Shown here piece by piece: positions 44,391-59,810 of a stretch of 64,000 bases of DNA (the stretch's first letter is position 1; every line of letters begins with the position of its first letter). The notes beneath the pieces are model-generated. The model did not search any database. It had not been told where the DNA came from and worked only from the letters and a program-made list of their open reading frames with translations. Where the stretch lies: positions 3,301,001-3,365,000 of the forward strand of contig JACVTC010000002.1 of NCBI GenBank assembly GCA_016946835.1, given 5' to 3'. This DNA is from Neocallimastix lanati (nom. inval.) (Eukaryota; Neocallimastigomycota; Neocallimastigomycetes; Neocallimastigales; Neocallimastigaceae). Position numbers and translations under genes: made by a program.

Positions 44391-46989
<2,599 letters not shown>

Positions 46990-47352
46990 TTATCTTCCTT
47001 TTAAATTATATTCTTCATCTTTGATATAGTACATTCCTTTTTCATTAGATATAAGATGTATTCTATTTTTAAAATAATATTTTGAGAAGTTAGCAGATTT
47101 CTTATGAGTTGGGCTTGGGGTTTCTTGGGTTGATAAAGAGCAAGCACCATGAGGTATTCTTGTTGAAGTCATAGATACATCTTTATTGAGAACTTTAGAT
47201 TTACGTCTTAAACTGGTATTACTTAATAAGCTTACTCTATGATTATAAAGCCTTGAATCCTTTCTTATATTACTATTGGACATACTAACACTACTTCTAT
47301 TTGTATTTGAATTAACATAACTTTTGTTGATACTTTGTTTACTATTACTACA

Positions 47353-47409
<57 letters not shown>

Positions 47410-50400
47410 GATATAATCAGGTGTTAATTTAAACTTTGGAGATAAATTTTTGTATATTGGAATCTTTGTTGGTGTATTCTTATTATTCATAATTGTTAAT
47501 GAAAATCCAGGCTTTTTATTAATACTAGAAGATGTATTTATATTTGAACTTCGGTGTGTACCATTTTGATGAATAGACTGCTTTGATTTAATGGGAATTT
47601 TTGACTTAATATTTGATTTAAAATCTGCTTTATTATTTGTAGCAGTATTTTTAAGTGATATTTGATCATCACTATTAACTAAGTTTATACTTGTTTCACT
47701 TATATTTTTAAAATCATCATTTAAGTCCGGTATATTATTTAATAAATTCAGTGATTCTGCTTTTTCTAAATTTTCCTTTGGGATATTTGAATTTGATTTT
47801 TTTATTATATTTTCTGAATTTTCTATTTGATTATTATATATACTGCTATTAGAAATAAAGGATTTATCAAATGAAGGATTACTATTGAATTTTGGATATG
47901 AATTTTCAGAAGATTCATGTGGCTGATCTTTTTTCACATTTTCACTTTCAATAGAATCAAATTCATTTGATACTTCATTACCCACCTGTGAAAAGGAAGA
48001 GTTATCTTTATTTTCATTAGAGTAACTGTTTGTTTTTTCATTTGGAATAAATTGTTGCTTTTCCTCTATACCACTAATATTATCATTACTTCCTTTTGAA
48101 GAAATACCATTCTTTATCTCATTACCACTTTTTTCCAATAACTGACTATCAATACTATTAATTTCAATATTACTACCGTCATCACTTAAAATATTTTTAT
48201 TATCATTAAGTAATTGTTTACTTGAATCATTATCATCTGAAACAATTGATTTCATTCCGATTAAGAAGCTATCTAATCTATCTTTTGATTCTACTTGATT
48301 TGGAATTTGTCTTGGCTGTTCAGTTATAAAACTTTCATTAAAATCATTTGTTTCATCAGTAAACTTTTGTGGATTATCATTTAACAATGAATCTGAATTT
48401 CTTTCATTATTGCCTTTTAAATCATTATTAAATGAATCACTAGAATTTTCTTTAGAGGAAATTTGTTGATTATCATAAATTGAATTATTGGAAACACCTC
48501 CACTATTATCATTTTTGATATCATTTAATAAATTATTAGAATCATTATTTTGATTATTTAATTTTATATTATCACCCAATGAGTTAGAGGAAACTTCTTT
48601 TATATTATCATTTAATGAATTTTTTGAACTTCTTTTACTTTCTTCATCTAATATCTTTTCTGAATCTTTATTATTTGTAATAAAAGCATCATTTAAAGCA
48701 TTATTTGAATTATTATTTAAAGAACTTCCTGAAATAGCATTGCTTTGATCTTCTATAATGTCACTTTCAGTCAATGAATTTCTAGAATTTCTTTTTGAAT
48801 TAGTTTTTAAATTATCTTTCATAATATCTTTTGAATCTTTCTCACTATTAGCCTTTATATCTTTATTCATGTTATTTCTTGAACCTCCTTTACTTCTATC
48901 TCTCATATCATTATTCAAAGTATTTTTAAAGTTTCCTACACTCTCAGCTTGAATACTGGTATTTAACGAATTCTTAGAATTTCTTTGTGAATTACTTTTT
49001 AAAGAATTTCCAGAACCAATATATTCTTGTGATTTATTATATAAATAATTGACTGAACTTCCTCGTTTATTAATTGATGAATCTTCAACAAATGAACTAT
49101 TTAATTCATTAAGATCTTCATTTTGTAGTTCGCCATTACCAAATTCATTACTACTTTCATTTTGATTGTTATCATTTAAAAAGTTTTCAGAATTACTACA
49201 GTTTTTATTCTGTAAATTATTATTACATGAATCATTATTGTTTCCTCTATCACCTAATGAATTTCTCGAACTATCTCTATTAATGCTTTGTGGATCTTCA
49301 TTTAACAAATCTGTAAAATCTCCTTTACTATTAACTCTTAAATTGTTATCATTTAATGAATTGTTAGAATTTCTATTATTGCTATCTCTTAAATTTCTGT
49401 TATTACTTAAAGAGTCGTTTGAATTATCTTTATTAATCATGTTCGAATTATTATCATCAACAATATTCTTTGAATTACTTTGATTATAAGGTTGCGAATT
49501 ATTTAAATTTCCTTGACTGCATATTTGAGAATCGTTTCTTGATTCTTCTTTACTATTAACTCCTTTATCATCATTTAAAGAATTACTTGAAAATTCTTTA
49601 TTACTTATTTGACTATAATTATTTAATGAACTTTTTGAGTTTTCTTTACTGTTTAATTGTTCATTTTTATTATTATTTAAAGATTTGTCTGAAATTCCTT
49701 TGGAAATTGACAAATTATCATTCAAACCATCAGTTTGAATGTCATTATCTCTATCTTGAATATTATAATTTTCTGGATTTTCATTATTGTCTTCATAATA
49801 TTGATCATCATTAAAACTGTTAGATTTATCTTTATTATCATTTGAAGATATATCTGAAATTCTTTTAGAAATTGGTAAATCATCATTCATAGATTCACTC
49901 TGAATATTCATATTTCTCTCCTGATATTCATTATTAATGTAATTTTCTCTATCTTCATTATTGTCTTCTTGATATTGGTCATCATTGAAATTGTCTTGAT
50001 TACTTTTATTATCATTTGACGAAATATTTGAAATTTCTTTAGAAATTGACATATCATCATTTATATCATCATTATTAATTTCTCTATTTTTATCTTGAAA
50101 TTCATCACTAATATAGTTTTCTGGATTCTCATTATTGTCTTCTTGATAATGTTCATCATTAAAACTATTAGATTTATCTTTATTATCATTTGAAGATATA
50201 TCTGAAATTCTTTTAGAAATTGGTAAATCATCATCCAATGATTCACTTTGAATATTCATATTTCTCTCCTGATATTCATTATTAATGTAATTTTCTCTAT
50301 CTTCATTATTGTCTTCTTGATATTGGTCATCATTGAAATTGTCTTGATTACTTTTATTATCATTTGACGAAATATTTGAAATTTCTTTAGAAATTGACAT

Positions 50401-52770
50401 ATCATCATTTATATCATCATTATTAATTTCTCTACTTTTATCTTGAAATTCATCATTAATATAATTTTCTGGATTCTCATTATTGTCTTCTTGATAATGT
50501 TCATCATTAAAACTATTAGATTTATCTTTATTATCATTTAAAGATGTATCTGAAATTCCTTTAGAAATTAAAATATCATCATTCATTGAATCATTCTGAA
50601 CATCATCATTTCCATCTTGAAATTCATTATTAATATAATTTTCTGGAATTTCATTATTGTCTTTTTGATACTGATCATCACTGAAATTGTCTAATTTTTC
50701 TTTATTATCATTTGTAGAAATTGACATATCATCATTCATATCATCATTATGAATATTTCTACTTCTATCTTGAAATTCATCATTAATATAATTTTCTGGA
50801 TTCTCATTATTGTCTTCTTGGTAATGTTCATCATTAAAACTGTTAGATTTATCTTTATTATCATTTGAAGATATATCTGAAATTCTTTTAGAAATTGGTA
50901 AATCATCATCCAAAGATTCACTTTGAATATCCATATTTCTCTCCTGATATTCATTATTAATATAATTTTCTTTATTTTCATTATTATCTTCTTGATATTG
51001 ATCATCATTGAAATTGTCTTGATTACTTTTATTATCATTTGAAGAAATATTTGAAATTTCTTTAGAAATTGAAATATCATTATTCAAAGAATCATTTTGA
51101 ATATCATTATCTCTATCTTGAATATTATAATTTTCTGGATTTTCATTATTGTCTTCATAATATTGATCATCATTAAAACTATTAGATTTATCTTTATTAT
51201 CATTTGAAGATATATCTGAAATTCTTTTAGAAATTGGTAAATCATCATTCAAAGATTCACTCTGAATATCCATATTTCTCTCCTGATATTCATTATTAAT
51301 GTAATTTTCTCTATCTTCATTATTGTCTTCTTGATATTGGTCATCATTGAAATTGTCTTGATTACTTTTATTATCATTTAAAGAAATATTTGAAATTTCT
51401 TTAGAAATTGACATATCATCATTTATATCATCATTATTAATTTCTCTACTTTTATCTTGAAATTCATCACTAATATAATTTTCTGGATTCTCATTATTGT
51501 CTTCTTGATAATGTTCATCATTAAAACTATTAGATTTATCTTTATTATCATTTAAAGATGTATCTGAAATTCCTTTAGAAATTAAAATATCATCATTCAT
51601 TGAATCATTCTGAACATCATCATTTCCATCTTGAAATTCATTATTAATATAATTTTCTGGAATTTCATTATTGTCTTTTTGATACTGATCATCAATGAAA
51701 TTGTCTAATTTTTCTTTATTATCATTTGTAGAAATTGACATATCATCATTCATATCATCATTATGAATATTTCTATTTCTATCTTGAAATTCATCATTAA
51801 TATTATTTTCTGAATTCTCATTATTGTCTTCTTGATAATGTTCATCATTAAAACTATCAGATTTATCATTTAAAGATATATCTGAAATTCCTTTAGAAAT
51901 TAAAATATCATCATACATTGAATCATTCTGAACATCACTATTTTCACCTTGAAATTCATTATTAATATAATTTTCTGGAATTTCATTATTGTCTTCTTTA
52001 TACTGATCATCATTGAAATTGTCTAACTTACCTTCATTATCATTAGCTAATTTGTCTTTACTCCTTTCGTTCATATTATTATCTGTTTCTTTATTAGATT
52101 CTCTTTCAATTTCTTTATCCAATTCATCTAAAGATGGACCAAGATTTTCACATGAATTTTTAATGGAAGTAATGGATTTATTAATAAAATCATTTTTCAA
52201 ATTTTCAATATTATTATTATCTTCTTGAATATTGGCTACTAATTCATGAAAACTTTTATGTAATTCTTCCAGTAAAGCCCTTTCAGTAAAATCATCATTT
52301 GAAATAGCATTATTCGTATATGGTTTATTTAAATTCTTGAATGCTTTCTTTTTTCTGGCAGCTAGCCAATTTATTTTATATTCCTCTATTGCTCTTTGGA
52401 AATTACTCCAATAAGTTTCTACTTCATCTAAATTAAGATCTGCTTGAGAATATGTAACCCCCATATTTCCATAGCTATTAATGATTGAAATAATAGAATG
52501 AGAATTATCAACAGCAGTCGAGTTATTGTGATTCATTTTACTTTTTAAATTTGAAATCATTCTATTAATATTATCTTTAATATTTGATATCAATTTTTTT
52601 TCATTACTATCAATAGAATTTTCCTGAAAAACAACTGGTTTATATTTATTATCATTTTTTGAATTAATATTCTTATCATTTATACTCTCTTCGTTGATAT
52701 TTTCTTCATAGGTACTATCAGCAATAACATCATTATTGTTATCATTAGTTTCTTCAATATGATTATCAAA

Positions 52771-52802
<32 letters not shown>

Positions 52803-53424
52803 CAAAACTTCTAGAAATTCCATCTATAATTTCATTAGAATAATTGGAATTTTCCATACTTATATTTCTATCATTATAATTAATATCACTATCATCTTTT
52901 TTTTCATTATCAGCGGTTTCTAAAAGTTTATCCAAAAACTTTTCCTCATTACTACTCTCTTGGCTGAGATTTTTATTAGATTCTTTTTCATTTTGATGAT
53001 TAACAATATTTTCTATCGATTCATTATCAATAAAATTATTTTTATTATCCTTCATAATTTCAAATGATATATTATTTTCTTGTTCATCATCATTATTATT
53101 ATTGATTTCATTATTATTGATTTCATTATTATTGATTTCATTATTATTGATTTCATTATTATTGATTTCGTTATTATTGATTTCATTATTATTGATTTCA
53201 TTATTATTGATTTCATTATTATTGATTTCATTATTTGAAAATGAAGCTTTATCAACTTTATTTTCTTCACTATTTAAATTAGTTTTTTCATCTAAATTTT
53301 GTTTACTTTTCTGTTTATCGCCATTTTTATTATTAATACCTTTAAAACTTTGTTGACTATCAATAAAATTTAAAACATCATTTCGTACCCCACCAACAGA
53401 AGAAATAAAACTATTTTCATTCAT
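46990..53424 (-). CDS. Giant Asn/Asp/Ser-rich repeat protein, intronless, unidentified
   Basis: One uninterrupted 2144-codon frame on the minus strand, unusual beside intron-dense neighbours. Order: nine EINNN repeats (residues about 55-105); a possible folded patch with YWSNFQRAIEEYKINWLAAR (about 330-400); fourteen tandem repeats of about 58 residues (about 465-1255) built on FNDDQYQEDNNENPENYIN and SISKEISNISSNDNK; a looser region repeating NSLNDN roughly every 20-25 residues (about 1255-1650); a poly-Asn run; and a basic C-terminus (about 1900-2144) with ARRKSKVLNKD-like stretches, ending MYYIKDEEYNLKGR. There is no signal peptide or membrane segment. The acidic disordered middle and basic Ser-rich end suggest a cytoskeletal or nuclear scaffold, but no family is recognised. 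Sustained frame through repeats argues for a real gene. The start is the first ATG of the frame. Confidence 0.85.
49650..52030 (-). repeat. 174-bp coding repeats, 14 copies with higher-order duplication
   Basis: Each unit (51-58 codons) pairs a QYQEDNNEN-type half with an ISKEISNISSNDNK-type half. Units alternate between a DNF-start and an NSF-start form. Units 2-5 reappear almost unchanged as units 8-11, and units 5-6 as 13-14, so blocks of several units were copied together. Missing 3-7 codon segments in some units keep the frame. Confidence 0.9.
53093..53232 (-). repeat. 15-bp coding repeat (EINNN)n
   Basis: Nine near-identical 15-bp units encode EINNN in the N-terminal part of the giant protein. 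One unit differs by a silent-type change (TTC/TTG context at about 53169). Confidence 0.9.
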
Positions 53425-53795
53425 TGCTCCTAAAATATATAATTAATATTCCAAAAAAAAAAAATTTTTTTCTTATTTAATTTATAAAATTTTACTAAAT
53501 GAAAATATATACAACAAAATATATAATAATGCTAACTTGCCCGAGAAGAATAATAATTTGATATTGACTCCATATTTAATATAATATATATATATTTATT
53601 TATTGATTTTTTTTTTTTTTTTTTGTTTTTTATATTATTTTATTTTATTTTATTTTATTTTTATTAATATTTTATTATTTTATATTACTTCACTATTTGT
53701 TTTATTTTACTTTATTCAATCTCTACTTTATATTCATATTCTACTATTTATTTTATTTTATTTTATTTTATATTTATATTTATAATGTATTTTTA

Positions 53796-53826
<31 letters not shown>

Positions 53827-54607
53827 TTATTTTATTTTATTTTATTTTATTTTATTTTATTTTATTTTATTTTATTTTATTTTATTTTATTTTATTTTAT
53901 TTTATTTTATTTTATTTTATTTTATTTTATTTTATTTTATTTTTATTTTTATTTTATTATATATATATATATATTATTTTATTTATTACACTTTTTTCTC
54001 TTACTTTTCTTACGTTTTAGAAAAAAAATTCTTTTTTTATTTCTTTAATTATAATTTAAAAAATAAAATAAAATAAAATAATAAATTATTAAATTTAAAC
54101 TATAATAAATTACAATGTATTACTTTAAATATTTCCCATATTAAATAAGTAAAGGACTATCCATTCATATAATTTCATATAAATCAGAAAATTAATAATT
54201 TTAAATAATAGATAATCTAAAAATAGAAAATTTTTTTATGAAATATTTAAACTCTATCTTAAATAGATACAAATTTTAATAACTATTAAACATTATTAAA
54301 AATAAAATTAAAAAATTTTTATTTTAAACTTATAATTGTTAAAATTATAATGTAAAAAAAATTTTTTTTTTTTTTTTATTTATTATATATATATATTTTA
54401 ATTGCATAATATAAAATTATCTTTTTAGCTATTTGATTTTTTTTTAAAAGTTTATATAATAATTTATAATTACATGATTCAATTAATTAATAATGAATAA
54501 TTGTAATAAAATTAAATGATTTTTTATTAAAATAATAAATAAAATAAAAATATTATATATAATATAAAAATAAAAATAAATAAGGTTATTATATATTCCT
54601 ATATAAA
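53425..54607. repeat. Spacer with a second TTTTA/ATTCAATCT satellite
   Basis: From about 53637 to 53955 TTTTA arrays dominate, with one spacer ATTCAATCTCTACTTTATA at about 53711 followed by ATTCTACTATTTA, as in the 32-kb satellite. The rest is A/T-only. It should hold the promoter of the giant gene and the 3' UTR of the next minus-strand gene. Confidence 0.8.
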
Positions 54608-56962
54608 TTATTGAGTTGTACCACCAACAATAGATGCTTCTTCAATAAATTTGGAGAGCATTTCTTTGTTGGGTTCCTTTGTTTCTGAATTATTTTTTTT
54701 AAGTGATTCATTTTCTTCAACTAAACGTTGAATTTCCTTATCCTTTTCATCAATTTGTGATTTTAATTCCTTACACTGTTGTACGACAGATTTTAAGTAA
54801 CGCATTTGTTCATTAGCGGCAGAGGTAATCTTATGAACATCTGTTTTCTTAATTGTTTCATGGGCTTCAGCCAGTTTATGTTCAGTTTCATCATTCTTCG
54901 CTTGAAGTTGCTTTATTCTTTCATTAAGATCCTTAACATTTAATACATATGTAGTATTTTCACGTAATTTAGTCTCAAGCATATTCTTTAACTTTTGAAG
55001 GGAAGAATCCTTTTCTTCTATAGTAGTATTTAGATTTGAAATTTCATTATTTAATTTATCAATTTCACCCTTAAATTCATTATCTTTGCTTTCTAAACTT
55101 TCATTTAATTTATTAACCTTAGAATCTAATTCTTTATTGACTTCAGTTTGACGAGATAACTCATTCTCTTTTTCACTCAGAGTTCTCTTTAATTGTTCAA
55201 CTTCACCAGCAATTTGAGAACTTTCCTTATTTTGGTTATCAAGAACTTCATTATTTTCTTGAATTTGTTTCTTTAAATTTTCAATTTCAGTCTTTAATAC
55301 ATTAATTTCTTTGTCTTTGTTGCCAACAGAATCATTGATTTTGTTCATTTCATTATTCATTTCATTAATCTTATTATTCAAAGTATTAATTTCATTCTTT
55401 CTTTCATTTAATTCTTTTTCAGCTCTTTCGGCAGTATTTGTTTTAACTTCTAATTCCTTCTTAATGTTATTTAAACTTTCAAGTTCTTTAGTTTTGTTAC
55501 TTAATTCAGACTTCATATTGTTAATTTCACTGGTCTTTTTATCTAACTCTGATTTCAAGCCATTAATTTCATTAGATTTACTACTTAATTCAGATTGTAA
55601 ATTAATATCTTCATTACTTTTGTTTTCGACTTCAGACTTTAAGGAATCAAATTCCTTCATCTTATTATTTAATTCTAACTTCTTTTCATCTAATTCTTTC
55701 TTTAAATTATTGATTTCATTAGTCTTTACATCTAATTCTTTCTTTAAGTTACTTATTTCATTAGTCTTTAAATTGGATTCTTCCTTATACTTTTCGATTT
55801 CTCCATTATTTTTACTAACTTCACTCTTAAGAGTTTCAACTTCATTCTTAATAGACTTGTTCTCATTTATAATACTATCAAATTCTTGATTTCTCTTATT
55901 AATTTCATCATTTAATTTAGAAATTTGATCATCCTTCTGTTGAATTTTTTTACTATTGTCATTCTTTAATTCATTAATTACCTTTGAATTCTTTTCATTA
56001 AGAGAATTTATTTGACTAGCTTTTTCTTCCAAATTACTACTTAACATACTAACCTTTGATTTATACTCATTAATTTCATTGTTTAACTTTTTGATTTCAT
56101 TATCATCTCTTTGTTTATTAGCATTGTTTGAAGACTTCTTTAAATCTTCAATTTGAGAAAGAAGTTGTTTTTCCTTCTTTGAATAATTTGATATTTCATT
56201 TTGCAATGATGTTACTTCAGCTTGAGAATTCATATACAATTCAGAAAGCTTACGATTAGATTGAGCTTCAAGAACTGTATCTTCATATCTCTTTGTTAAC
56301 GTAGATAATTCTTTTTGTAACTTTTCATTTTCTTTAACTAAGTTCTTTTTTTCAGAATTTTCCTTTTGATATTGTTCATTAAGGCTAGAATAGTCAGCTT
56401 TAAGTTTATTAATTCTTTCATTTAACTTTTCTTTTTCAGAATCAACATTTGAAACAGAAACTTCCCTTTTTGTTTCCTTTTCACTTAAATTTTTAGATTT
56501 TTTATCTAATTCTTCATTTGAAGAAGGCTTTTCATTTTCATTCTTATGATTGATATTTAAAGAAGATGTAGAATTCCTAAGAGAAGATTTTGACGAACTC
56601 TTTTTCATATTTAATGCATTTTTCTTCTTTTGTTGTTTATTGTTATTTTTGTTTTTATTAGTTTCTGATAAAGCACTTAGACGTAATAAATCTTCATCGT
56701 TACTTTCATTGTCATCTATTTGACTGTTATCTCTTGAGTTTTTAAGACTACCAATGTTTTGAATTTCAACTGATTTTGTATTTTTCTTTTGAACTTTTGT
56801 TTCTTTCTTTTTTGGTTTTTTCTTTTCTTCCTCTTCAATTAATTCGTTCATGAATTCTTCAGAACGATCCTTTGGTTTACTTTTTTTAGTAGTTAATAAA
56901 ATAATTGTTGTTAAAGCAACTAAACCTAAGGTACCAAGAATAATAATTAATGTGTTTTCCAT
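54608..56962 (-). CDS. Single-pass membrane coiled-coil protein, kinectin/RRBP1-like architecture
   Basis: One uninterrupted 784-codon frame on the minus strand. Residues about 4-25 (TLIIILGTLGLVALTTIILL) form a signal-anchor helix followed by KKSKPKDR, which predicts a short lumenal N-terminus and a cytosolic body. Residues 40-170 are Lys/Ser/Glu-rich and disordered. Residues about 175-760 are continuous coiled coil with heptads such as EINNLKKELDEKKLELNNKM and a run of SELxxKxxEIxxLK-type near-repeats around 400-520. The C-terminus is EEASIVGGTTQ. An N-terminal ER anchor, basic linker and long coiled coil are the layout of kinectin and ribosome-binding protein 1. Coiled coils match by composition alone, so homology is not shown; a Golgi tether or other ER-shaping protein is possible. 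No introns, unlike most neighbours. Confidence 0.88.
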   Translation of the reverse strand: MENTLIIILGTLGLVALTTIILLTTKKSKPKDRSEEFMNELIEEEEKKKPKKKETKVQKKNTKSVEIQNIGSLKNSRDNSQIDDNESNDEDLLRLSALSETNKNKNNNKQQKKKNALNMKKSSSKSSLRNSTSSLNINHKNENEKPSSNEELDKKSKNLSEKETKREVSVSNVDSEKEKLNERINKLKADYSSLNEQYQKENSEKKNLVKENEKLQKELSTLTKRYEDTVLEAQSNRKLSELYMNSQAEVTSLQNEISNYSKKEKQLLSQIEDLKKSSNNANKQRDDNEIKKLNNEINEYKSKVSMLSSNLEEKASQINSLNEKNSKVINELKNDNSKKIQQKDDQISKLNDEINKRNQEFDSIINENKSIKNEVETLKSEVSKNNGEIEKYKEESNLKTNEISNLKKELDVKTNEINNLKKELDEKKLELNNKMKEFDSLKSEVENKSNEDINLQSELSSKSNEINGLKSELDKKTSEINNMKSELSNKTKELESLNNIKKELEVKTNTAERAEKELNERKNEINTLNNKINEMNNEMNKINDSVGNKDKEINVLKTEIENLKKQIQENNEVLDNQNKESSQIAGEVEQLKRTLSEKENELSRQTEVNKELDSKVNKLNESLESKDNEFKGEIDKLNNEISNLNTTIEEKDSSLQKLKNMLETKLRENTTYVLNVKDLNERIKQLQAKNDETEHKLAEAHETIKKTDVHKITSAANEQMRYLKSVVQQCKELKSQIDEKDKEIQRLVEENESLKKNNSETKEPNKEMLSKFIEEASIVGGTTQ

Positions 56963-57949
56963 TTTAAATATCTAAAATATAATAAATTAAAAAAAAAAAA
57001 ATAGTATTGTTATAATATGTTATTATATTAATGATACTAATATTCTTGAAAAATTTTAAAAAAATTTTCTTTTTTTTTTTTTGTATTTAATATTTAATAT
57101 GGTATAATATCTCTAGATTATATTATTAATAAATTAATAATTATAATTCAAAAAATTTAGAAAAATAAATGAAGAAAGAAATTTCACTATAAAATTTTTT
57201 TTATTTATTATTTTTTTTCATTAGAATAAAAAAAAATTAAAATATTAATTAAATAAATTTACATAAATTTTTAATTAAACTTACTTGTTATAATTAACAG
57301 TACTACTTTATAGTAAAATTATATTAATTATACTATATTTGGATTAATTAAAAATGAAATTTTAGATTTAATAAAAATTTTTTAATTAAATTTTTTTTTT
57401 ATATATATATTTAAAAATAAATAACTAATAATATAATAAAAAAGATATTTTCAATTAATTGATAATTGTAGCGTATATAGATAATAAAAAAAGAAAAAAA
57501 AAAAGTATATGTATGTATAGATAAATTACTTACATACATGTGTATATATTTTACATAGGTTTGTATAATAATTTTTAATTATTTCATAAATTTCCAAATG
57601 TACTTTTAAATTAATTTTTATTTAATTAAACAGTTATATATATATATTAATATATATATTTACAAATACTTTTATATATTTATAACATTTAATATTTTAT
57701 TAATTAGCATATAGAATATTATTCTTCATTTATTTTTAAATTACTTAAAGAAAATATAATAAAACCTAATATGTAGCATTAATTATGTTAATATAATAAA
57801 AAGTAATTAAATAAAATCATATATAAACTTTTAAAAAAAAAAAAAAAAATAAGATTTTTAATTAATTCTAATATTATAATAATTATTATTAAACAAGTTT
57901 AGATTCAGGAATTTAAGTTTTATATATTTTATAATTAAAAATATTTTAA
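56963..57949. other. AT-rich upstream spacer of the coiled-coil membrane protein gene
   Basis: Short poly(A/T) tracts and TATA runs only; no gene or element recognised. Confidence 0.5.
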
Positions 57950-57990
57950 TCTATTAATAAAGTACTGGAAGTGTATTCTCTTCCAAGTCT

Positions 57991-58003
<13 letters not shown>
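57950..58003 (+). mobile_element. Second copy of the short poly(A)-tailed retroposon
   Basis: ATTAATAAAGTACTGGAAG, then the hairpin core GGAAGTGTATTCTCTTCC, then AGTCT and about 17 A. It matches the insertion at 27174-27254 through the whole 3' end. The A tail runs into a TA repeat, so the target duplication cannot be read here. Confidence 0.65.
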
Positions 58004-58029
<26 letters not shown>

Positions 58030-58042
58030 TATTTTATAATAA

Positions 58043-58130
58043 AGTTACTAGTACTTAATTTAAAACAATTAAGTGCTAGTAACTCTATCAAATTAAATGC
58101 CTTTTTATTTTAATGCATTGTGGCTTATAT
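58043..58130 (+). repeat. Long hairpin repeat with ATTGTGGCTTATA motif, copy 2
   Basis: AGTTACTAGTACTTAATT (58043-58060) pairs with AATTAAGTGCTAGTAACT (58067-58084): 18-bp arms with one G/T mismatch and a 6-base loop. CCTTTTTATTTTAATGC and ATTGTGGCTTATA (58117-58129) follow. The order matches copy 1 at 30915-30995 in reverse orientation. It lies 40 bp after a retroposon copy. A transposon terminus or a small RNA gene is possible. Confidence 0.6.
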
Positions 58131-58669
58131 ATTAATTATATTAAAATATAATTCAAAATTCTAATGTTCCTCCTTAACCTAGTTATTTTATAATGAATAA
58201 AATAATTTTGTAGTAAATATGTATATATTAAATTATCCTTTTTATAATATTAACTTGATATTATTAGCTATTTTTATTATAAATTAACTTTTAATTTTAT
58301 ATGAATAAAATAATTTTTACAATATATTAATTCTTTAATTTGGTTTAAATATTGTTAAAAAATATCTTAAATATATTTGTAATTTTTAATAAATTGTAAT
58401 ACTATAATTATTATTCAACATATACTTTTTTCTATTATGTATTTAATTAAAGATATTTTTTATTTAAATAAAATATTTTAAAAACTATATAAAAAAAATT
58501 ATTTTTTTTTACAAAAATGTATTACTATTATTTTAATTTAATTATCTTATTCTTAAACTAAAGAAGTTTCTATATGGTCCGTTATATTGAATTAATTATA
58601 TATTCAATATTTTTTTATTTTTTACAATTATATAATATTCATAACCTTTGTTGCTTATTAAATTGTTAA

Positions 58670-59810
58670 AAAATTTCTTTTAAAAAGGCCTTATAAGCCT
58701 TTTTTTTTGCATAATTGAAATTATAAGAATCATCAGTTACTACAATTTTTCAAATTATACATAAAGTTTAAAAGGTTTTTAACATACTTAATAATTGTAA
58801 GTAATATAACCTTGTTATTTTGATCGATTTCAATTAACTTAATTATTACTAATATCCCTAATTTATATCACCTATATTAACTTTAAACTCACCTACATTA
58901 ACTTTAAACTTACTTCAAACTCTTTCCATATTAAATAAATTGTGATTTTTATCATTCCTTCCATTATATATATATATATATATTATTAAATTTTCCTTAT
59001 CTGTTATTAAAATTTTTTATATTATAGTAGTATTCTCTTCAAAAATATTCTAAACAATTATCTCCTTCATATCATCAATACAGTTTTTCTCTTATTAATC
59101 TTGTAATATTTTTTTATTTCCTTACCCATTAACACTTTGTTGTACCAACGAAACAAAATTGTTAATCTCTTATATCATAAGATATATAATTAGATTTTGA
59201 TCCATTTTTCTGAGTGCATATATAATTGTCTTCATTTTTATTATCTATCTTTTTAGCTATGTATACTTTATCTAATTTGAAATTTAGAAAAAAAAATATT
59301 GTAATTTACATTTAATATATATTATCTCCAATATAATTATTTAAAATCTAAATCAATATATTAAATAATTGAATTAAAGATTCTATCAGCAGTATATTTA
59401 AAGGTGATTTATTTAACTTCCTTGTAGAAATATAATCTTATAATCTTTGCTTTTAGTTCTGTAATTGTTAGTATATTCTATATATATATATATATATATA
59501 TTTGGTTTTCCTGTTTATCTTTTCCTTTGAATTTTATTTCTAGATCAGCACTCCATTTTTAAATTATTAATTATATAATTTACATATAAATACTCTTGAA
59601 TTTTCAATGTTTTCAGAAAAATTCAAAAGTTATTATTTTAATTTAATTATAAAAAAATATCAATAAACTCTATTTTTATAATATTAACTTGATATTATTT
59701 ATTTAAGTTTTATCTTAATTTTAATTTTATTTTATCACAAATTCCATTTACAATTGTTAATTTTGGGAGTTTCGAAAAAAATGCATTTTGGAAAATAGCT
59801 TGTAAAAATT
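58670..59810 (-). pseudogene. Heavily decayed gene or transposase relic
   Basis: Several minus-strand fragments have protein-like composition in otherwise A/T-only DNA. In 5'-3' order: about 59800-59710 (QAIFQNAFFSKLPKLTIVNG), 59560-59500 (KWSADLEIKFKGKDKQENQ), 59475-59340 (ITELKAKIIRLYFYKEVK), 59285-59165 (DKVYIAKKIDNKNEDNYICT then QKNGSKSNYISYDIRD), and 58768-58683 (KIVVTDDSYNFNYAKKKAYK). Stops and frame changes interrupt them. All on one strand over 1.1 kb, they look like one old gene, perhaps a DNA transposon, but no catalytic motif is recognisable. Confidence 0.42.

Noticed and set aside
53785-54048. Open frames over the second TTTTA satellite
   Set aside because: Low-complexity translation of the array only.
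55311-55889. 192-codon plus-strand Leu/Ser frame
   Set aside because: Antisense shadow of the coiled-coil membrane protein gene.
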